A stretch of DNA of 64,000 nt, taken from Sipunculus nudus. Taxonomy: Eukaryota > Annelida > Sipuncula > Golfingiida > Sipunculidae. Below are positions 11,801 to 23,760 of the stretch, piece by piece. The DNA is taken from NCBI GenBank assembly GCA_026874595.1, contig CM049322.1, forward strand, positions 39,612,840 through 39,676,839, given 5' to 3'. Under the pieces are notes generated by a model. That model did no database searches, had not been told where the DNA came from, and saw nothing but the letters and a program-made list of their open reading frames with translations. Made by a program: the position numbers and the translations under genes. How positions within the stretch are numbered: the first letter of the stretch is position 1; the number at the start of each line of letters is the position of its first letter.

Positions 11801-14330
11801 CGTGTATAGATTAATCATATGACATTTCGTCGCATGGCTGAACATAACATGCCCTGTCACAATGATAATGTTATTGTTTTGTTGTTTCATTGTATTAAAT
11901 CCTTATTAATTATAAACATACACACACATATATTTGTGTGTGAATGTATGTATGTGTGTATATGGCGGGACCTGTCTGAAAGACAACCTGTCTGATAAAA
12001 CAAAGCCTTTACAGCAACGGCATTGTTTGGTGGGGAAATGCGACGGGACGGGTGCAAACCGAGGAGGGATAATTCACCTTCCGATCGGAAACCATGCCCA
12101 GTCTCATCAGAATCCAGTGTGTTATGGGGAAAAAAGATAAAGCCCCATACCATACCCTTCACATTCTCAATATGAGATGCTTACACGGATGCTAACTCAG
12201 GAAAACATTAGGAAAATATAAACTGCATGACAAGGTTACCAAAAATTTGCTATGTAAAATATTATGCGTTGTATATTTATAAAACGTGTACTTTGTCCAA
12301 TACCCACGAAACGTTATCAGGGTATTCCCTCAGCCTCCATGAAACAATGCCAATGCTTCCTATTAGTTTGTTTGGTCACCAGTAACAAAGGGACTTTAAC
12401 GCTTAACGAGTCAATTGACAGTAATTGTGCTTCAAAATGATTACATCGCCTTTTCACATTGGTTGCAACTCATTAATATTTTCTATGCTGTGCATTCAGT
12501 GTTACCGTTGAGAACCTGATGTGCGTGAGCTTTTGTTTGTGCATATTAAATTCTACATATATAAATAAAACTTGAAGCATATTATTTATCACGCATTAAC
12601 CTGCTAAATAACATAGTATAAAGAACCAAGATCCTAAAATTATGGTATACACAAGGATTACAGGCCTTAAGATAGAGATTGACAAACTTAACAATTTGCC
12701 GCCGTGTGTCATATGCCTGCACTGAAGTCTACCCCTTTAACTATCAACCTAACGTCGTACAAATATAAGCTTGAGTGATATTTGGTGGGCTAATTTCCTT
12801 ATTTCCTGTGATCTCCTGATACAATATAATCACAACGTTTAAAAATTCAAAAGCAGGTTAAAAATGTTAAATTTTGGCAAATAATGTATTAGACTCGAAA
12901 TACATGTAGTATATAACTATTAAACACATATCACGTTTACCAAGCCTGGCTTATGCTCTTATTAGGTGCATGTTTGTGTAAAATTCACAACTTGATAGTG
13001 TTTTTTATTGTGGTTTAACACGAATCTCCGCTAATGTCTCATACAAATTGAATATATGCTTCAGATCCTTAAATGTGAAGTTACAGTCCATTTCAACGTG
13101 ACATGATAGCCGCGGTGCATCTCGAAAGAGAGAGCGGCATTACGTACTGCAACATTATGTCTTGCTGTATATAAATATAATAGATAACTATAAACATATC
13201 CCCTTTCTGGCCCAGAGACTCATTTAGGTTAACTTATAAGTCTTTCGGGTGTGTTCCCTCTTCTTTAAAAATAATCCTGGATCCGCCCCTGTACAATGCT
13301 GTTTTACAGTGTGTTCATGACCATAGACAGATGTCGGAAGTGCTGACACATCACTAGCTATAGGTGATCGCTTCTCCTCATGTTAATGCAGCGCCTAAAG
13401 TTTTGAGTGGATTGCCTTGGCCCGGGGTTCTAGGATTTGAGCTCCGTATCGACGAACTTATCAAAATCCTGTAAATGCATTATTAGCTATAGGATGTGGT
13501 AAGCTATCAGTTTCACTTTTGTTGTTTTTTTTTTAAACAAAATATTAAGTGCGTGATGTGAATTTAGAGACCACACATCGGATACATATAACGCTGGCGA
13601 TACACATGAGCGGGCCTGATGACCCCAGTTGAGATAAATAACACAGATAAGGCGGCACCTCAGCAAGACATATCCATGGTAATCTATATACTTGTTGTCC
13701 TTTCATACAATACTGGGCCAGACACATATTTTCACCCTAATATTACTTAGATTCTGCGTGCTGTTTACTTAGTTACGGTGACATGAAGAATAACGACGGA
13801 TTTCATATACAATTTGCAATGCCTTCCAGTTATGCGGCATCCTGTTCAGGGTACCCATTTGGTATCCCAGGAACTACTGTTGGGGAATCCCCCATCCCCG
13901 CCATTGTTGGCTATTGTACACACCTTGGTTTTGAATAGTGTGCTGTTTCGACAACATTCGACCACGTTTGCAGATCTAGGTACAGCTGCCAGTGTCTCGA
14001 TCCGATGATCACATATTTCAAAAGAAAGGTGTGCAGCTGTTTTCTGTTATTAGCAATGGAGCCGAAGTGGCACGTCCGTGAACACAGTGTGAACCATATT
14101 TTATGCAACATATTGTCCCACATATAGTAGGAGGAAACCCTTTGATTATGTGACCTCCACGCGTCATGGTCGTGTGGCTTTTCATTGACACAGGGTAGTC
14201 ATATCCATAAGTATGTGATATACGGTGTATTCACTGAACTGACGCGTGTCGCAGTGTTATAGAGTTAATGCTTTTTAAGTATAAGGCAGATTTTAATCCG
14301 AAAAGGATACTTCTTTTCATTGGTACTATC
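8861..14330. other. Long intergenic region, no confirmed gene
   Basis: Contains several short open stretches with above-average GC, such as 10012-10202, 10490-10590 (open to a GTACGT donor) and 13815-13975 (ending before a CAG|AT). I could not connect these into a gene or match them to a family. A single half of the CAGGGGCGGATCCAG-type inverted repeat seems to be present near 13271-13292 (CTGGATCCGCCCCTG). Confidence 0.35.
9661..9762 (+). other. Possible signal-peptide exon (unassigned)
   Basis: An ATG opens a short frame with a hydrophobic stretch (ILSFRVLLCALSF) followed by small and polar residues, as in a secretory leader. It could precede the open stretch at 10012-10202, but no joining splice pair was established. 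Function unknown. Confidence 0.15.
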
Positions 14331-14334
14331 TCTT

Positions 14335-14339
<5 letters not shown>

Positions 14340-14422
<83 letters not shown>
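14340..14422. repeat. (CT)n(AT)n compound microsatellite
   Basis: About 43 bases of CT repeat run directly into about 38 bases of AT repeat. They abut the left arm of the large inverted repeat at 14419. The same CT-AT arrangement precedes the related fragment at 36545. Confidence 0.95.
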
Positions 14423-14423
<1 letters not shown>

Positions 14424-14588
14424 CTCTGAAGAAAAACAACACTGTTAATTCACAACAGACTGTTTCACGGGATGCGACCCGATCATCAGGTGAATGTGTG
14501 ATTCTAACCACATTCACCTGATGATCGGGTCGCATCCCGTGAAACAGTCTGTTGTGAATTAACAGTGTTGTTTTTCTTCAGAGTTATA
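14419..14588. repeat. Exact inverted repeat, 80-bp arms, 10-bp loop (MITE-like)
   Basis: The left arm 14419-14498 (TATAACTCTGAAG..GGTGAATGTG) is the exact reverse complement of the right arm 14509-14588 (CACATTCACC..CTTCAGAGTTATA). The spacer is TGATTCTAAC. The outer 47 bases of an arm recur once at 36545-36591 with a single change. This would make a strong hairpin or cruciform. It may be a foldback/MITE-type element or a recent inverted duplication at a microsatellite. Confidence 0.95.
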
Positions 14589-14649
14589 CCGCTCTGGCCT
14601 AGCTTGTAGGCCATAGAGCACTTTACATCGGAGGGTAACACTACCTTCT

Positions 14650-14689
<40 letters not shown>

Positions 14690-14690
<1 letters not shown>

Positions 14691-14835
14691 ACGAAGACAA
14701 ATTGTTCAGGGCCGATCCGGGATTCGTACCCATATCGGTGGGGCACAAGTCCGGCGTACCAACCGCTTGGCTAGAAAAGCAAGCTTCAGAACAGTTCGGT
14801 CCGCTTTTATGTCACCCCGTAATAAACCCCCTTTT
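14690..14835 (-). repeat. tRNA-derived SINE-like repeat, copy 1
   Basis: Read on the minus strand, it carries a tRNA B-box-like TGGGTACGAATCCCGG and an A-box-like AGCGGTTGGTACGCCGG. Both flanks have TTACG. It is about 85% similar by eye to the copy at 14943-15103. It lacks a complete cloverleaf, so it is not called as a functional tRNA gene. Confidence 0.6.
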
Positions 14836-14942
14836 AAGAGCGTTCTGCTATCAGAACAAGACTAATTATCCCAGGAGTCACACTTTGGTGAGCTTACTTC
14901 CTGGGCCACAAAGTCTACCGTAACGCTGGACGAGTCCCATTT

Positions 14943-15103
14943 TGTTACGGAGACTAATTGTTCAGGGGAAAACATTGGTCCGATCCCGGATTCGAACCCA
15001 TGTTGGCGGCGCACAAGTCCGGCGTTCTAACCGCTTCGCTAGCAAAGAAAGCTTCTCTAGTGAGACGGTTCGGTCCGCTTTTATGTCACCCCGTAACACA
15101 CCA
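14943..15103 (-). repeat. tRNA-derived SINE-like repeat, copy 2
   Basis: On the minus strand: GCGAAGCGGTTAGAACGCC (A-box-like) and ATGGGTTCGAATCCGGGAT (B-box-like), about 30 bases apart as in a tRNA. It is followed by a non-tRNA body and bounded by GTTACGG/CCGTAAC. The same orientation as copy 1 makes a local direct repeat pair. Confidence 0.65.
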
Positions 15104-15260
15104 CTTTGATTGAGGCAGCCGGTAATGGCAATTGAATATACATATATATATATACCATCTTTTATTACTGGTAAAGCAACCTGGAATGCATAAAAGAAGC
15201 AAAGTCTATTTTCTTATTATTCATTTATTTCTTTCAAATATAGAAATATTTTTTTTTCAG

Positions 15261-15380
15261 AACAGCTGTTCGCTCCTCTCCGCCACCTACAAGCTAGAAT
15301 GTAGGATGATCACCGCCGTTTCCTGTAATTCACTCCCCTGTGTTAAAATAAATGTGACAGGCGCAGATTCAGTTGAATGA
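15261..15380 (+). other. Candidate cysteine-containing terminal exon, unassigned
   Basis: A strong acceptor (T-run then CAG, 15260) is followed by an open frame of 39 codons ending in TGA. It has four cysteines (NSCSLLSATYKLEC...VSCNSLPC) and one N-glycosylation motif (NVT). It could be the last exon of a small secreted protein, or coincidence; no partner exon was identified. Confidence 0.2.
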
Positions 15381-16493
15381 CCAATACGTCACCTTATAAA
15401 ATATATTTTATATTCAGTTGTGTCTACTCAAGTATACCTGTGTTTGTATATATATGGCCTGCTTTTTATTCAACCAAACATCACTATATTCATCATTAAC
15501 GTCCTTGAACTAAAACGTGAATTGTATGGAATTTTTTTTATCGGGAACGTGCTGCCTCCAGCAGATTTACCCGAATTTCACAATAAAATTGTAGAAGAGA
15601 GACGAGACTACACACTACATCCTGCGCGTAGTACTGCGGTTTGTTATATTCACCGGTGGAGGGGTTTGAGCCCTTTCCACGTTGAGAGCTCTTTAGCTTA
15701 AATCACTCCCCCCCCCCCCCCCCCCCCAACCTCCTTGACCCAGGTGGACCATTTATAGGAACAAACCTCGAAACGGACGTATTAAGGGAGCGATGAAAGA
15801 TGAAAGGATTAACGGGATCTATTGTTCTGTTGTTTCACCATTTAAGTTTTCCTACAAGTATAGCAAAAACAAGGAAACGTTTATAACCTTTATAATTATC
15901 AGTGTTGTGTGTAACCTAACTGCGTGTTAACGGCCCTACGTAACAGAGGGAATGAAATGTGCCTGTGAGCAACGTGGTGAGAGAGGACGCAAGCGGGACG
16001 GAAATATAACACGTAACATAGTCCTTCGTAGAAAATATAACTCGTGATGCATTAAACAACCAATATTTCCCTTCCCTATATAGTGTCATTTTAAGACTTT
16101 ATCAGGACTCGAGCGTAAATCAAGTAGTTGAAAAACAAATTTGAGAAAATAGATAAACGTATATTACGGTTTTGGTTATTTGCTTTACTGAATGTGAGTA
16201 AAATGTTCAATTCAGCGGAGTTTTATAAATGTGAAACGTTATTTCACCCGGTGTGCCGTCTGTTACAATTATATTTCCTCGTTAAATCAAACTCCAGTCA
16301 AACCTAAAATAATATAAATGTACCTAAATCAAATTATATGTGAATCAAATATATCTCTTTTTGGAATTCTGAAAATCACTGCTGGCATTGCAATTTATCA
16401 GCTATTAAGACTCAGGAAACCACCTGTTGAAACGCTTAATTCAGGCATGCGGAGGACAAGATTACATGAATACAAATAAGCCATTGGCATCGT

Positions 16494-16498
<5 letters not shown>

Positions 16499-16546
<48 letters not shown>
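16499..16546. repeat. (CT)n microsatellite
   Basis: Uninterrupted CT dinucleotides for about 48 bases in intergenic sequence. Confidence 0.97.
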
Positions 16547-16551
<5 letters not shown>

Positions 16552-16737
16552 ATGAATATATCATTTTAGATATTGTATTTTATTTTTGCATCAATGCATA
16601 AAACATTTCATTTCATCAGAAAACTAAAAGGTATATCTTTTTTTATATCAACAACAAAAAATTCCATTCTTAAATTCACAGTTCCATATGTGATACAGTT
16701 ATAGCCTCCGCCAACAGGACATGCGGTTATTTTATTT

Positions 16738-16920
16738 AGTGTGTGTGTGTGTTTGTGTGTGTTATATGATGTGTGTGTGATGGTATGTTTGTCTGCTTGT
16801 TCACAACGTAACTCACGCAGTCATTAACGGAATCACTTGGAGTTTTCAGGGCATTAAGAAAATTAGTCAAAAAAGAATATATTAGATTTTGGTGTGGATC
16901 CACCTGATGATCCGATCCCG
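16738..16920 (+). repeat. Dispersed TG-rich repeat, copy C
   Basis: TG microsatellite followed by TTGTTCACAACGTAACTCACGC, AACGGAATCACTTGGA, TTTTCAGGGCATT and TTTTGGTGTGGATCCACCTGATGAT. It resembles copies A and D but is missing the GAATGRGCCAATG block. Confidence 0.6.
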
Positions 16921-17204
16921 GGAAAGCATTCTAGGAAAGTTTAACAATGTACCGTCAGTTATGCGCGAGAGAACCTTGGAATATGGACCAAATAGGTGAA
17001 TGAAAACATGGGTTGATCATTTCTCACTATTCAATCTATACATTATATATGTGTGTATGTTTTTTTTTTGCGTGTGCCATTAGGTTAGTGTGTGTGTAAT
17101 TCTTATTATGTGTGAGATCTCGTTTTATAATATTTGAGATAAAATTAAAAATATGATCATGTAGAAATGCAGGAATTGAACAAAAGTATCTCATTCTAAT
17201 TACT

Positions 17205-17235
<31 letters not shown>

Positions 17236-17740
17236 ATTATTATTTTACAATAACATGTATTGTTCTCTGAATAGCAGGGGCTAATTAAATTGATAATCCC
17301 GATTGCCTGATGTTAGAGATACATTTAAGGGATGTTTGAAAAATGGGCATGTTAATCAGTGCATATATGTATGTAACATTATTATAATAATAATTATCAT
17401 GTTATGTATATATTATTAGCATGTTCACTCAATATCATAGTACTGAAAATAAATGTCAATTTTTTAATTATGGATTGTACGAATTGAAGTCCTTATTTTT
17501 TTTTAAATTTAATTTTGGTTGAATAAAAAATTAGTTACAATAGCATTTAACTCATTAATGGATTTTGAGCTAAATTGGTAAGAAATTTTAAATTAAGGAT
17601 TGAGTATGACTGATATTTTTTTGCTAAAAAAAAATGTGGGGGGGGGGGGGGTGTTCACGTGTAATTTATAGATTTTTGCTCAGGTAATGTGTATGAAATA
17701 TTGAGTCATAAATGTTTAATAATCTGGAAAAGTTGTGAAG

Positions 17741-17776
<36 letters not shown>

Positions 17777-17778
<2 letters not shown>

Positions 17779-19080
17779 GGTTGGGCAAAACCTGGGATTT
17801 AAGCATAAAGCCCAGCCCAGTTGGTTTTCTTGGGTAAACCTGGTTTTTATGGGTTTTACCTGTTTTATGGGCAATATGATATCAATCTGAAATTGAATAT
17901 GATTATATGCAGTGGTAAATATGATTATGTGCTTTATATATTTGTTAATATAAAGCAATATCAATAGCATTGTCTGATATATAATACTTAACACATAACA
18001 CATTTAATTATGATACACTTAACTGAAAAAAATGAGAAAAAAATGTGCGTCTTTAGACACATTGTAAACATAGAGTACTCATACCATTGCCCATCAGTTC
18101 ACTTTTTTTTCAGGACTTTTTCATTGAAACTTTGAAAGTGGATTGCTTTGTGGATGTAAAGACACACTGATGTAGAAGTGGCTTCTGGCTACCAGAAACT
18201 GGCTACTAGAAATCATTTTGATAATTTTATTTTGGATATTTTTTCAGTGCATACTTAAAATATAGCATGGTTAGCAAGTCTTTTACACTAACTTCATTTA
18301 CTCAGTTAATTATAGATATTGTATCAACTTTTTTTCACAAGTAAGTATAAAAAATTAAAAAAAAAACATCTATATACGGAACTTCTTAGATACATAATTC
18401 AGTAATCATCTCATCATATGGGATTATACCATAATTCCACTCTGAAGAAAATGATGATCAAGCACAAGTTGACTGATATTCACTTAACATTTCTTTGCTG
18501 ATTCAGCCACCTATCTTGTGCAGTGCACACCCCAGCCACAGCCTCTATTGTTTCTTACCAGTATTTATGGGCAGGCTAAAAGAGGTCTTGTGCAGTTTAA
18601 ACTGTATACAAATGCCTAGATGTAGATATCAGTTAGTCAAGTGATGGTTGGGAAGGTGATTTCTCAGAAACCTTGATACAATTAAAATATCTCCTGTCAG
18701 GCTGTCATGACTGGCTAGCCTTGATGTTTCTACTTTGTCAATTCACTTTGTCTAGTCATTTGTGCTGAATAGCACAGCAATGCACATTATTAAATTAATA
18801 CACACTGACTGGGAAAAAGAAGGCTTTCAAGATAATGAATTCTATAGGGCTCTGATAAGGAACTCTTAATTGAAAAACTGATGACACTGTTCATTTAAAT
18901 TCACTTTTTTGGACAGTTATTGACTTGATTCTTTACAATTCAATCACATGTAAACAGTAATACTAATATGTTAATATATGACAGGATTTCCTAATGTTAC
19001 ACTACTTTGTACTTTGAAAATCATATATAAACACGAAAAGTTTCAGAAAAGTCCATATTATATTGCCCATAAAACCTACA
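17777..19080. mobile_element. Possible nonautonomous element with partial inverted ends
   Basis: The left end starts CAGGGTTGGGCAAAACC and continues with GGGTTTT/AAACC motifs to GTTTTATGGGCAATATGAT near 17883. The reverse complement of that inner block (ATATTGCCCATAAAAC) occurs at 19057-19074. The outer right end is not recognisable and runs into the first visible YqaJ-gene exon. No target duplication was found, and no coding region was seen inside. Confidence 0.4.
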
Positions 19081-19105
19081 CATGGGTTTTAACACTTATT
19101 TTCAG

Positions 19106-21839
19106 CCCGGTGAACAGTGGAACATTCCCAGAGCAATGAAACTGGAGCCACAACAACTTCTTAACATTGAAGTTACTTCTCCTAAGTACAGAAAAGGTAT
19201 CAAAAGATAATTACAGTATTCATTTTTCAAAGACCTAATTAAAATATCAAACCGTAAACCCTCGTTCAGTTTTTAAGGGAACTTCCTTGCCCTTTTATCT
19301 TGAACTTCATTTAGACTCAAAAACTGTGTTATCTCTGTACTTGATATGTTAATTTAAACAGAGTTGCAAGGGACTCAATTTGCAGCAAACTAAAATTAAG
19401 GATCATAAATATTTACTTTTTATGCTTGAATGAAACTATCCATTCATATCCCCAGTTTTGTGCATACAGTATTAACTTATGATAGTATTATTATTATTTA
19501 TTTTTGACATTTATTTTCGTTCAGCAATATGTACTCTGTATTGTAACTATTTTCAGTTAGTAAAGACACAGAATCAAATCCAACCACTACAACCTTTGAT
19601 CCCAGAGCACCAGCACACAGGGATCAACCGGATAACCATTACATGACTGCTGTGCAAGAGCTAATAGGCGCATGTGGTGAACTAGCTATTGGACATCTGT
19701 GGGGAATTCATTCTCAGCCTCCAGATGCTGCCCTGGAAATCACTGTTTCAACCTGCACAGCACCTGATGATATGCACACCCTTATAATTGAGTCAGGTAA
19801 ATACTGTTAATTATATTCCCCATCCATGAAACGTAGATATATAACTTTGCAAACATTTACGCATTCATTTTAAACATTATACACATTTGACTTGATACCA
19901 AACAAAAAAGTATTAAGGTGAGTACCGGGTAATTAGCCTGAACTGCCCAAGTTGATCAGACAATCATGGTAAGTGGTAATTTATTGGATCAGTGTCTTGT
20001 GCTATGTAGCATTTCAAAAGATAGGGGCCTTAAGACATGGCCTATTTTAAAGGTGGTGTTACCAAAGTCTGGCCATACTTTGGCATCTCTGATGCCTAAT
20101 TTAGATTTAAAGAGATCTCACATGATGAAAAATTCCATTGATGACATAGCACATGCCCCTGTGATTCAGTGGATACATGTATTGTAGTTAAAAAATACAT
20201 TGTACTATGGGAAACTCAGTCTCTAAGGGAATTTTGTAAAAAGTGACCCATGGGTCATGACCCACAGCCAACAATATGTCCTTGCACAGGAAACTAATTA
20301 AGATAATATAGGTGGCATCATCATTCATGCATATTATCTTATGTTCATCAAGACCCATAACCACACCAAATTTGATGACCACCCAACCAGCCTTTCCTGA
20401 GCTAATAAAAAGGAACAGTTAGCAGCTTTAATTGATGTAGTATTTTCATTAAAAAGTTTAATAATGTTGAAATACATACCATTCGTTGCCTAAATTTTAT
20501 AAAAAAAATAATAGAAAGTTTGCAATTTTGTTCATTTGTTCATTAACATTCATAATTTTGTTATACATATCATAAAATTATATTATTTAAATTCTGAGGA
20601 AATTTGGCACACTTATCAAATTCATCATACTACTATAGGTCACACACCACCAGAAATAATAATGAGGCCGATAACAGCAGAAGTTCAAGAAAAGGTGTTC
20701 AATGGGACAAAAGGTCAAAGCAGAAACCCAATGTGACAGCAACTTAGGAAGGGCCGCCTTACCAGCTCCCTGTTTGGAGACTTAATGAAGTGTCACAGCA
20801 TGCCTTCCAAGACCTTGATGAAGAGTATAATGGGTATCAGGTACATCCCAATTACTCATATTTGATAATAACATTTACTGCTTGATAAAATTAATATGAA
20901 TTAAACACAGGTTAAATAATTACATTTGTGTATTATATATTTCACTTAGTTGATATATTAAATAGTATTTTAAACCAAAATTCATGAGCATTTAATAATT
21001 TATTGTTTCTTGTGAAGCTGACTGAAAGTCATCTGAGCTAAAGCAGTTACTCTTTATCCATTGTATGTACATCCGTCCATTAACAAGGCACAAATCTTAA
21101 TGGTAAGGCCAAGGAAATCCTCAATTACATGCAGACAATTTAGGGTATTTTTTCTTGGAAACCTAAAATAGATCACTGTTACCTATTTATGTGATACAGC
21201 CTTCAATGTCAGATTCAGCTAATCACCATGGGCCAATAGTTATGATAAATATGAGGTTAACAACATAATTAACATGAAGAAATTTTAATAATTTGTATTA
21301 ATTTCATAACAGTGAAATATGAGGATTGTATTTTTTTCTGTTTTTCTGTTTGAAGCAAATCATACGGCCAAGCTATAGAATGGGGGAAGGAACATGAAGC
21401 CCATGCCCTGGCTGAGTATCAAGAACTCCTTGGGGTTAAAGTTGATGCTTGTGGGTTGTGTTTACACAACACATATCCATTCATTGGAACAAGTCCAGAT
21501 GGAGTTACAGTGGATGTTGTTGTTGAGGGGAAATGTCCCTACACAGGAAGGGACAAAACTGTTCAAGAACTTGTGGAAAGTGGCTACCCTCATATTGATA
21601 TAAATGATGATGGGAGCCTAGAGCTAAGGAAAACATCTGGTTACTATTACCAGGTAACAGGGCAAATGGCATTGATGGGCTGCAACATGTGTCATATGAT
21701 TGTATGGACTCCACAGGATATGGAGATCATTTCAGTTGCTTTTGATCCTCAACTGTGGAAGGAAGAAATGTTGCCAAAATTAGTATCCTTCTATGAGACC
21801 TTTATTGTCCCTGAAATTGTTTTACCAAAGTTTAAGTGA
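19106..21839 (+). pseudogene. YqaJ-type nuclease gene of an ISL2EU-like transposon, broken
   Basis: Exons 19106-19196, 19557-19796, 20639-20840 and 21356-21839 join in consistent phase. The N-terminal part (WNIPRAMKLEP; then FDPRAPAHR) matches the linker usually following a SWIM zinc finger in transposon YqaJ proteins, from memory of the family. The C-terminal half is a YqaJ-like PD-(D/E)XK nuclease domain: IEWGKEHEAHA, GTSPDGV, VVEGKCPY, and YYYQVTGQMALMG as the Gln-containing motif. Exon 3 has an in-frame TGA at 20734-20736, at the place of the usual Trp before LRKGRLT, so the copy is inactive unless read through. No upstream SWIM exon was found, so the 5' end is probably lost. An AATAAA overlaps the stop codon. 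It converges on the transposase gene. Confidence 0.75.
21009..21130 (+). repeat. Interspersed repeat (GAAAGTCATCTGAGCTA type), copy 1
   Basis: The block GAAAGTCATCTGAGCTAAAG..ACTCTTTATCC..GTCCATTAACAAGGCACAAATC recurs at 21875-21990 in the same orientation. It sits inside the third intron of the YqaJ gene. Classification unknown. Confidence 0.6.
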
Positions 21840-21871
21840 ATAAATCAGTAACAGATCAGTTTTAGCTCTTC

Positions 21872-21995
21872 TGACTGAAAGTCGTCTGAGCTATAGTGAT
21901 CACCCTTTATCCGTCTGTTAACTGGGCACAAATCGTAAACACTGCACCTAGAATCTTCTTACTTGACAACCAGGGAGGTCCATGAAAAATCTCCT
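21872..21995 (+). repeat. Interspersed repeat (GAAAGTCGTCTGAGCTA type), copy 2
   Basis: GAAAGTCGTCTGAGCTATAG..ACCCTTTATCCGTC..TTAACTGGGCACAAATC is closely related to 21009-21130. It lies between the converging YqaJ and transposase genes. Confidence 0.6.
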
Positions 21996-23560
21996 TGGAA
22001 ACCTTAAATTAAGTCTGTGTTAGCTATGGGGCTCAGAAGTACCCCCCAGAATAATTAAATGTGTAAACTGCTGAATTGTCAACAGCTGATCAAAAAGCCA
22101 ACGAGCATGGTAATAGTATAGATGATATATTCACAAACTGCCTACATGCTTCAGTTCAACATTAGGAAACATATGGTCAGATCACAAAATATTATTTGCG
22201 ACAATATCTTTGATCATATCAACCATACATGGTCTTTATTACCTGTTCCTCTCAGACTTTATTTCCATTTAATATTATTTTAGATTTTTAACTTTTAACA
22301 GGTGAGCAATGACCTATGGGTCCCTTGTTTATGAACATACCTGCTCATAGCTAACTAATTGTAGGGAGAATTGTATGTAGTAAGCGTTAACACAGAAATA
22401 TTGCAGGTTTATTTTACATTCAATGATAACATTTAAGTTGTAAATATACTTGCTAATAAATATTAAGCGATTCATATGCACAAGTTGTGATAACACTTGC
22501 ATTTAAGTAAGGGATAACATTTAGGTAGTAGTCAATGATAACATGCAATGTTGATTGAAATTATAGATAATATACAAAAAATGAGGATACTTGCACTGAA
22601 ATTAATTCAGTGGGAGCCTAACTGTGGTAACTTTATTGATTATACTCAAATTTAATCATCAGGGACTCTGGCTTGCACTTGAGGCATTTTCCCTCAGATT
22701 CTTATAGCGTAGACGTGACTACAGCACTGGTGTATATATGTTTTGTGTGTTCTTGTTATTTTACTTATGCCACAAGTGGTTTATCAAAGTTTGTGAGAAA
22801 TGAACACACACGAAATACACTACCCAAAACTTTTCTCAGAGAAAGTGGGATTACTGGATCCAAAATATGATATTGCTTAATACGACCAATTGCTCTTTCA
22901 ACATGAATACGTACCTCTGCTATGTCTCTTGTTCTTGAACTTCTGATAATGTAAATTGTGATGATCTCAAAAAAGGAGGAATGTTTAGGAAAGCTTTCTT
23001 CTTTGCAAGTAAGTCCCCGATCAAAAACCCCTTATCTGCTAAAACTTAATCCCCTTCTTCAATTAACTCTAAGAATCCACAAAGTTCTGTTATATGTCTA
23101 TCTGAAGTTCTCCCACCCCATGCATGACTAACAAAACAAACTGCTCCACTTGGAATAATTGCCACCAAAAATTTAACAGTAGTGTGATGTTTATAGTTTG
23201 AAAATGTTAGGTTTTGTGCAACAAGAGAAGAAGCTCGTTCAATAAATAGTTCAGTACAATCAATGATAAAATGAATATTAGGAAACTTGGAATATTGTAT
23301 AGGAATGCTGTGTTTTATCATAGTCTGGCTTGGGCATGGATTGAGCTTCTCAAGTTCCTTCTCCATTAGAAATATCCACGTGGTGAACACTCTTGACATC
23401 AGTGCTGTCGAAACATTAAATCTGTCTGCCACATCCAACCTGTAAATTTAATAAATTAATTAACTATATATATTATCAATCATCATTTAATAACTTTAGA
23501 TTAATTGTTCAACTGCTCATAGCCAGCCTACACCTGAGATGGTCATATGCACTATTTGTA

Positions 23561-23760
23561 CAGTGGCAGATCCAAATGGGGGGTTTTAAGGAGTTTAAAG
23601 ACCCCTTACTGCGTGAAATTACCTTTTTTTTGCAGTGTTTTCCTCACATTATTTATGCTGACCTCCCCCCCCCCCTTCTGGGTGTTGTGGACCTCTTAAA
23701 GGGCATTAGTCCCTTTGGTGTAGCAGTACACCCCTCCCAAAAATCCTGGATCTGCCCCTG
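23561..23760. mobile_element. MITE, about 200 bp, ends CAGTGGCAGATCC / GGATCTGCCCCTG
   Basis: The ends are imperfect inverted repeats (CAGTGGCAGATCCA versus TGGATCTGCCCCTG). The interior has C- and T-rich stretches and no frame. It is inserted in the fourth intron of the transposase gene, so it is younger than the host transposon. Flanks TTGTA and GTGTAC suggest but do not prove a short target duplication. Confidence 0.6.

Larger units (their letters stand above)
15381..17776. other. Intergenic, repeat-rich region
   Basis: Holds a poly-C tract near 15710-15727, a (CT)n tract at 16499-16546, dispersed-repeat copy C, (AT)n at 17203-17231 and a poly-G run near 17638-17652. No gene was recognised. 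Confidence 0.5.

Noticed and set aside
11500-11814. 104-codon open frame
   Set aside because: Length alone in AT-rich DNA is not convincing. Composition looks random, and there are no domains or flanking splice context.
14326-14535. Minus-strand open frame with IYIYIY and RERERE tracts
   Set aside because: It is a translation of the AT and CT microsatellites and the palindrome arm, not a protein. The same applies to the frame at 36434-36643.
14943-15103. Functional tRNA gene
   Set aside because: A- and B-box-like motifs are present but no full cloverleaf with paired acceptor stem could be drawn. Two diverged copies with non-tRNA tails fit a SINE better.
22673-22870. Plus-strand frame opposite the transposase 3' end
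   Set aside because: It is antisense to the recognisable RIHVERAIGRIK region of the transposase and has no family resemblance.
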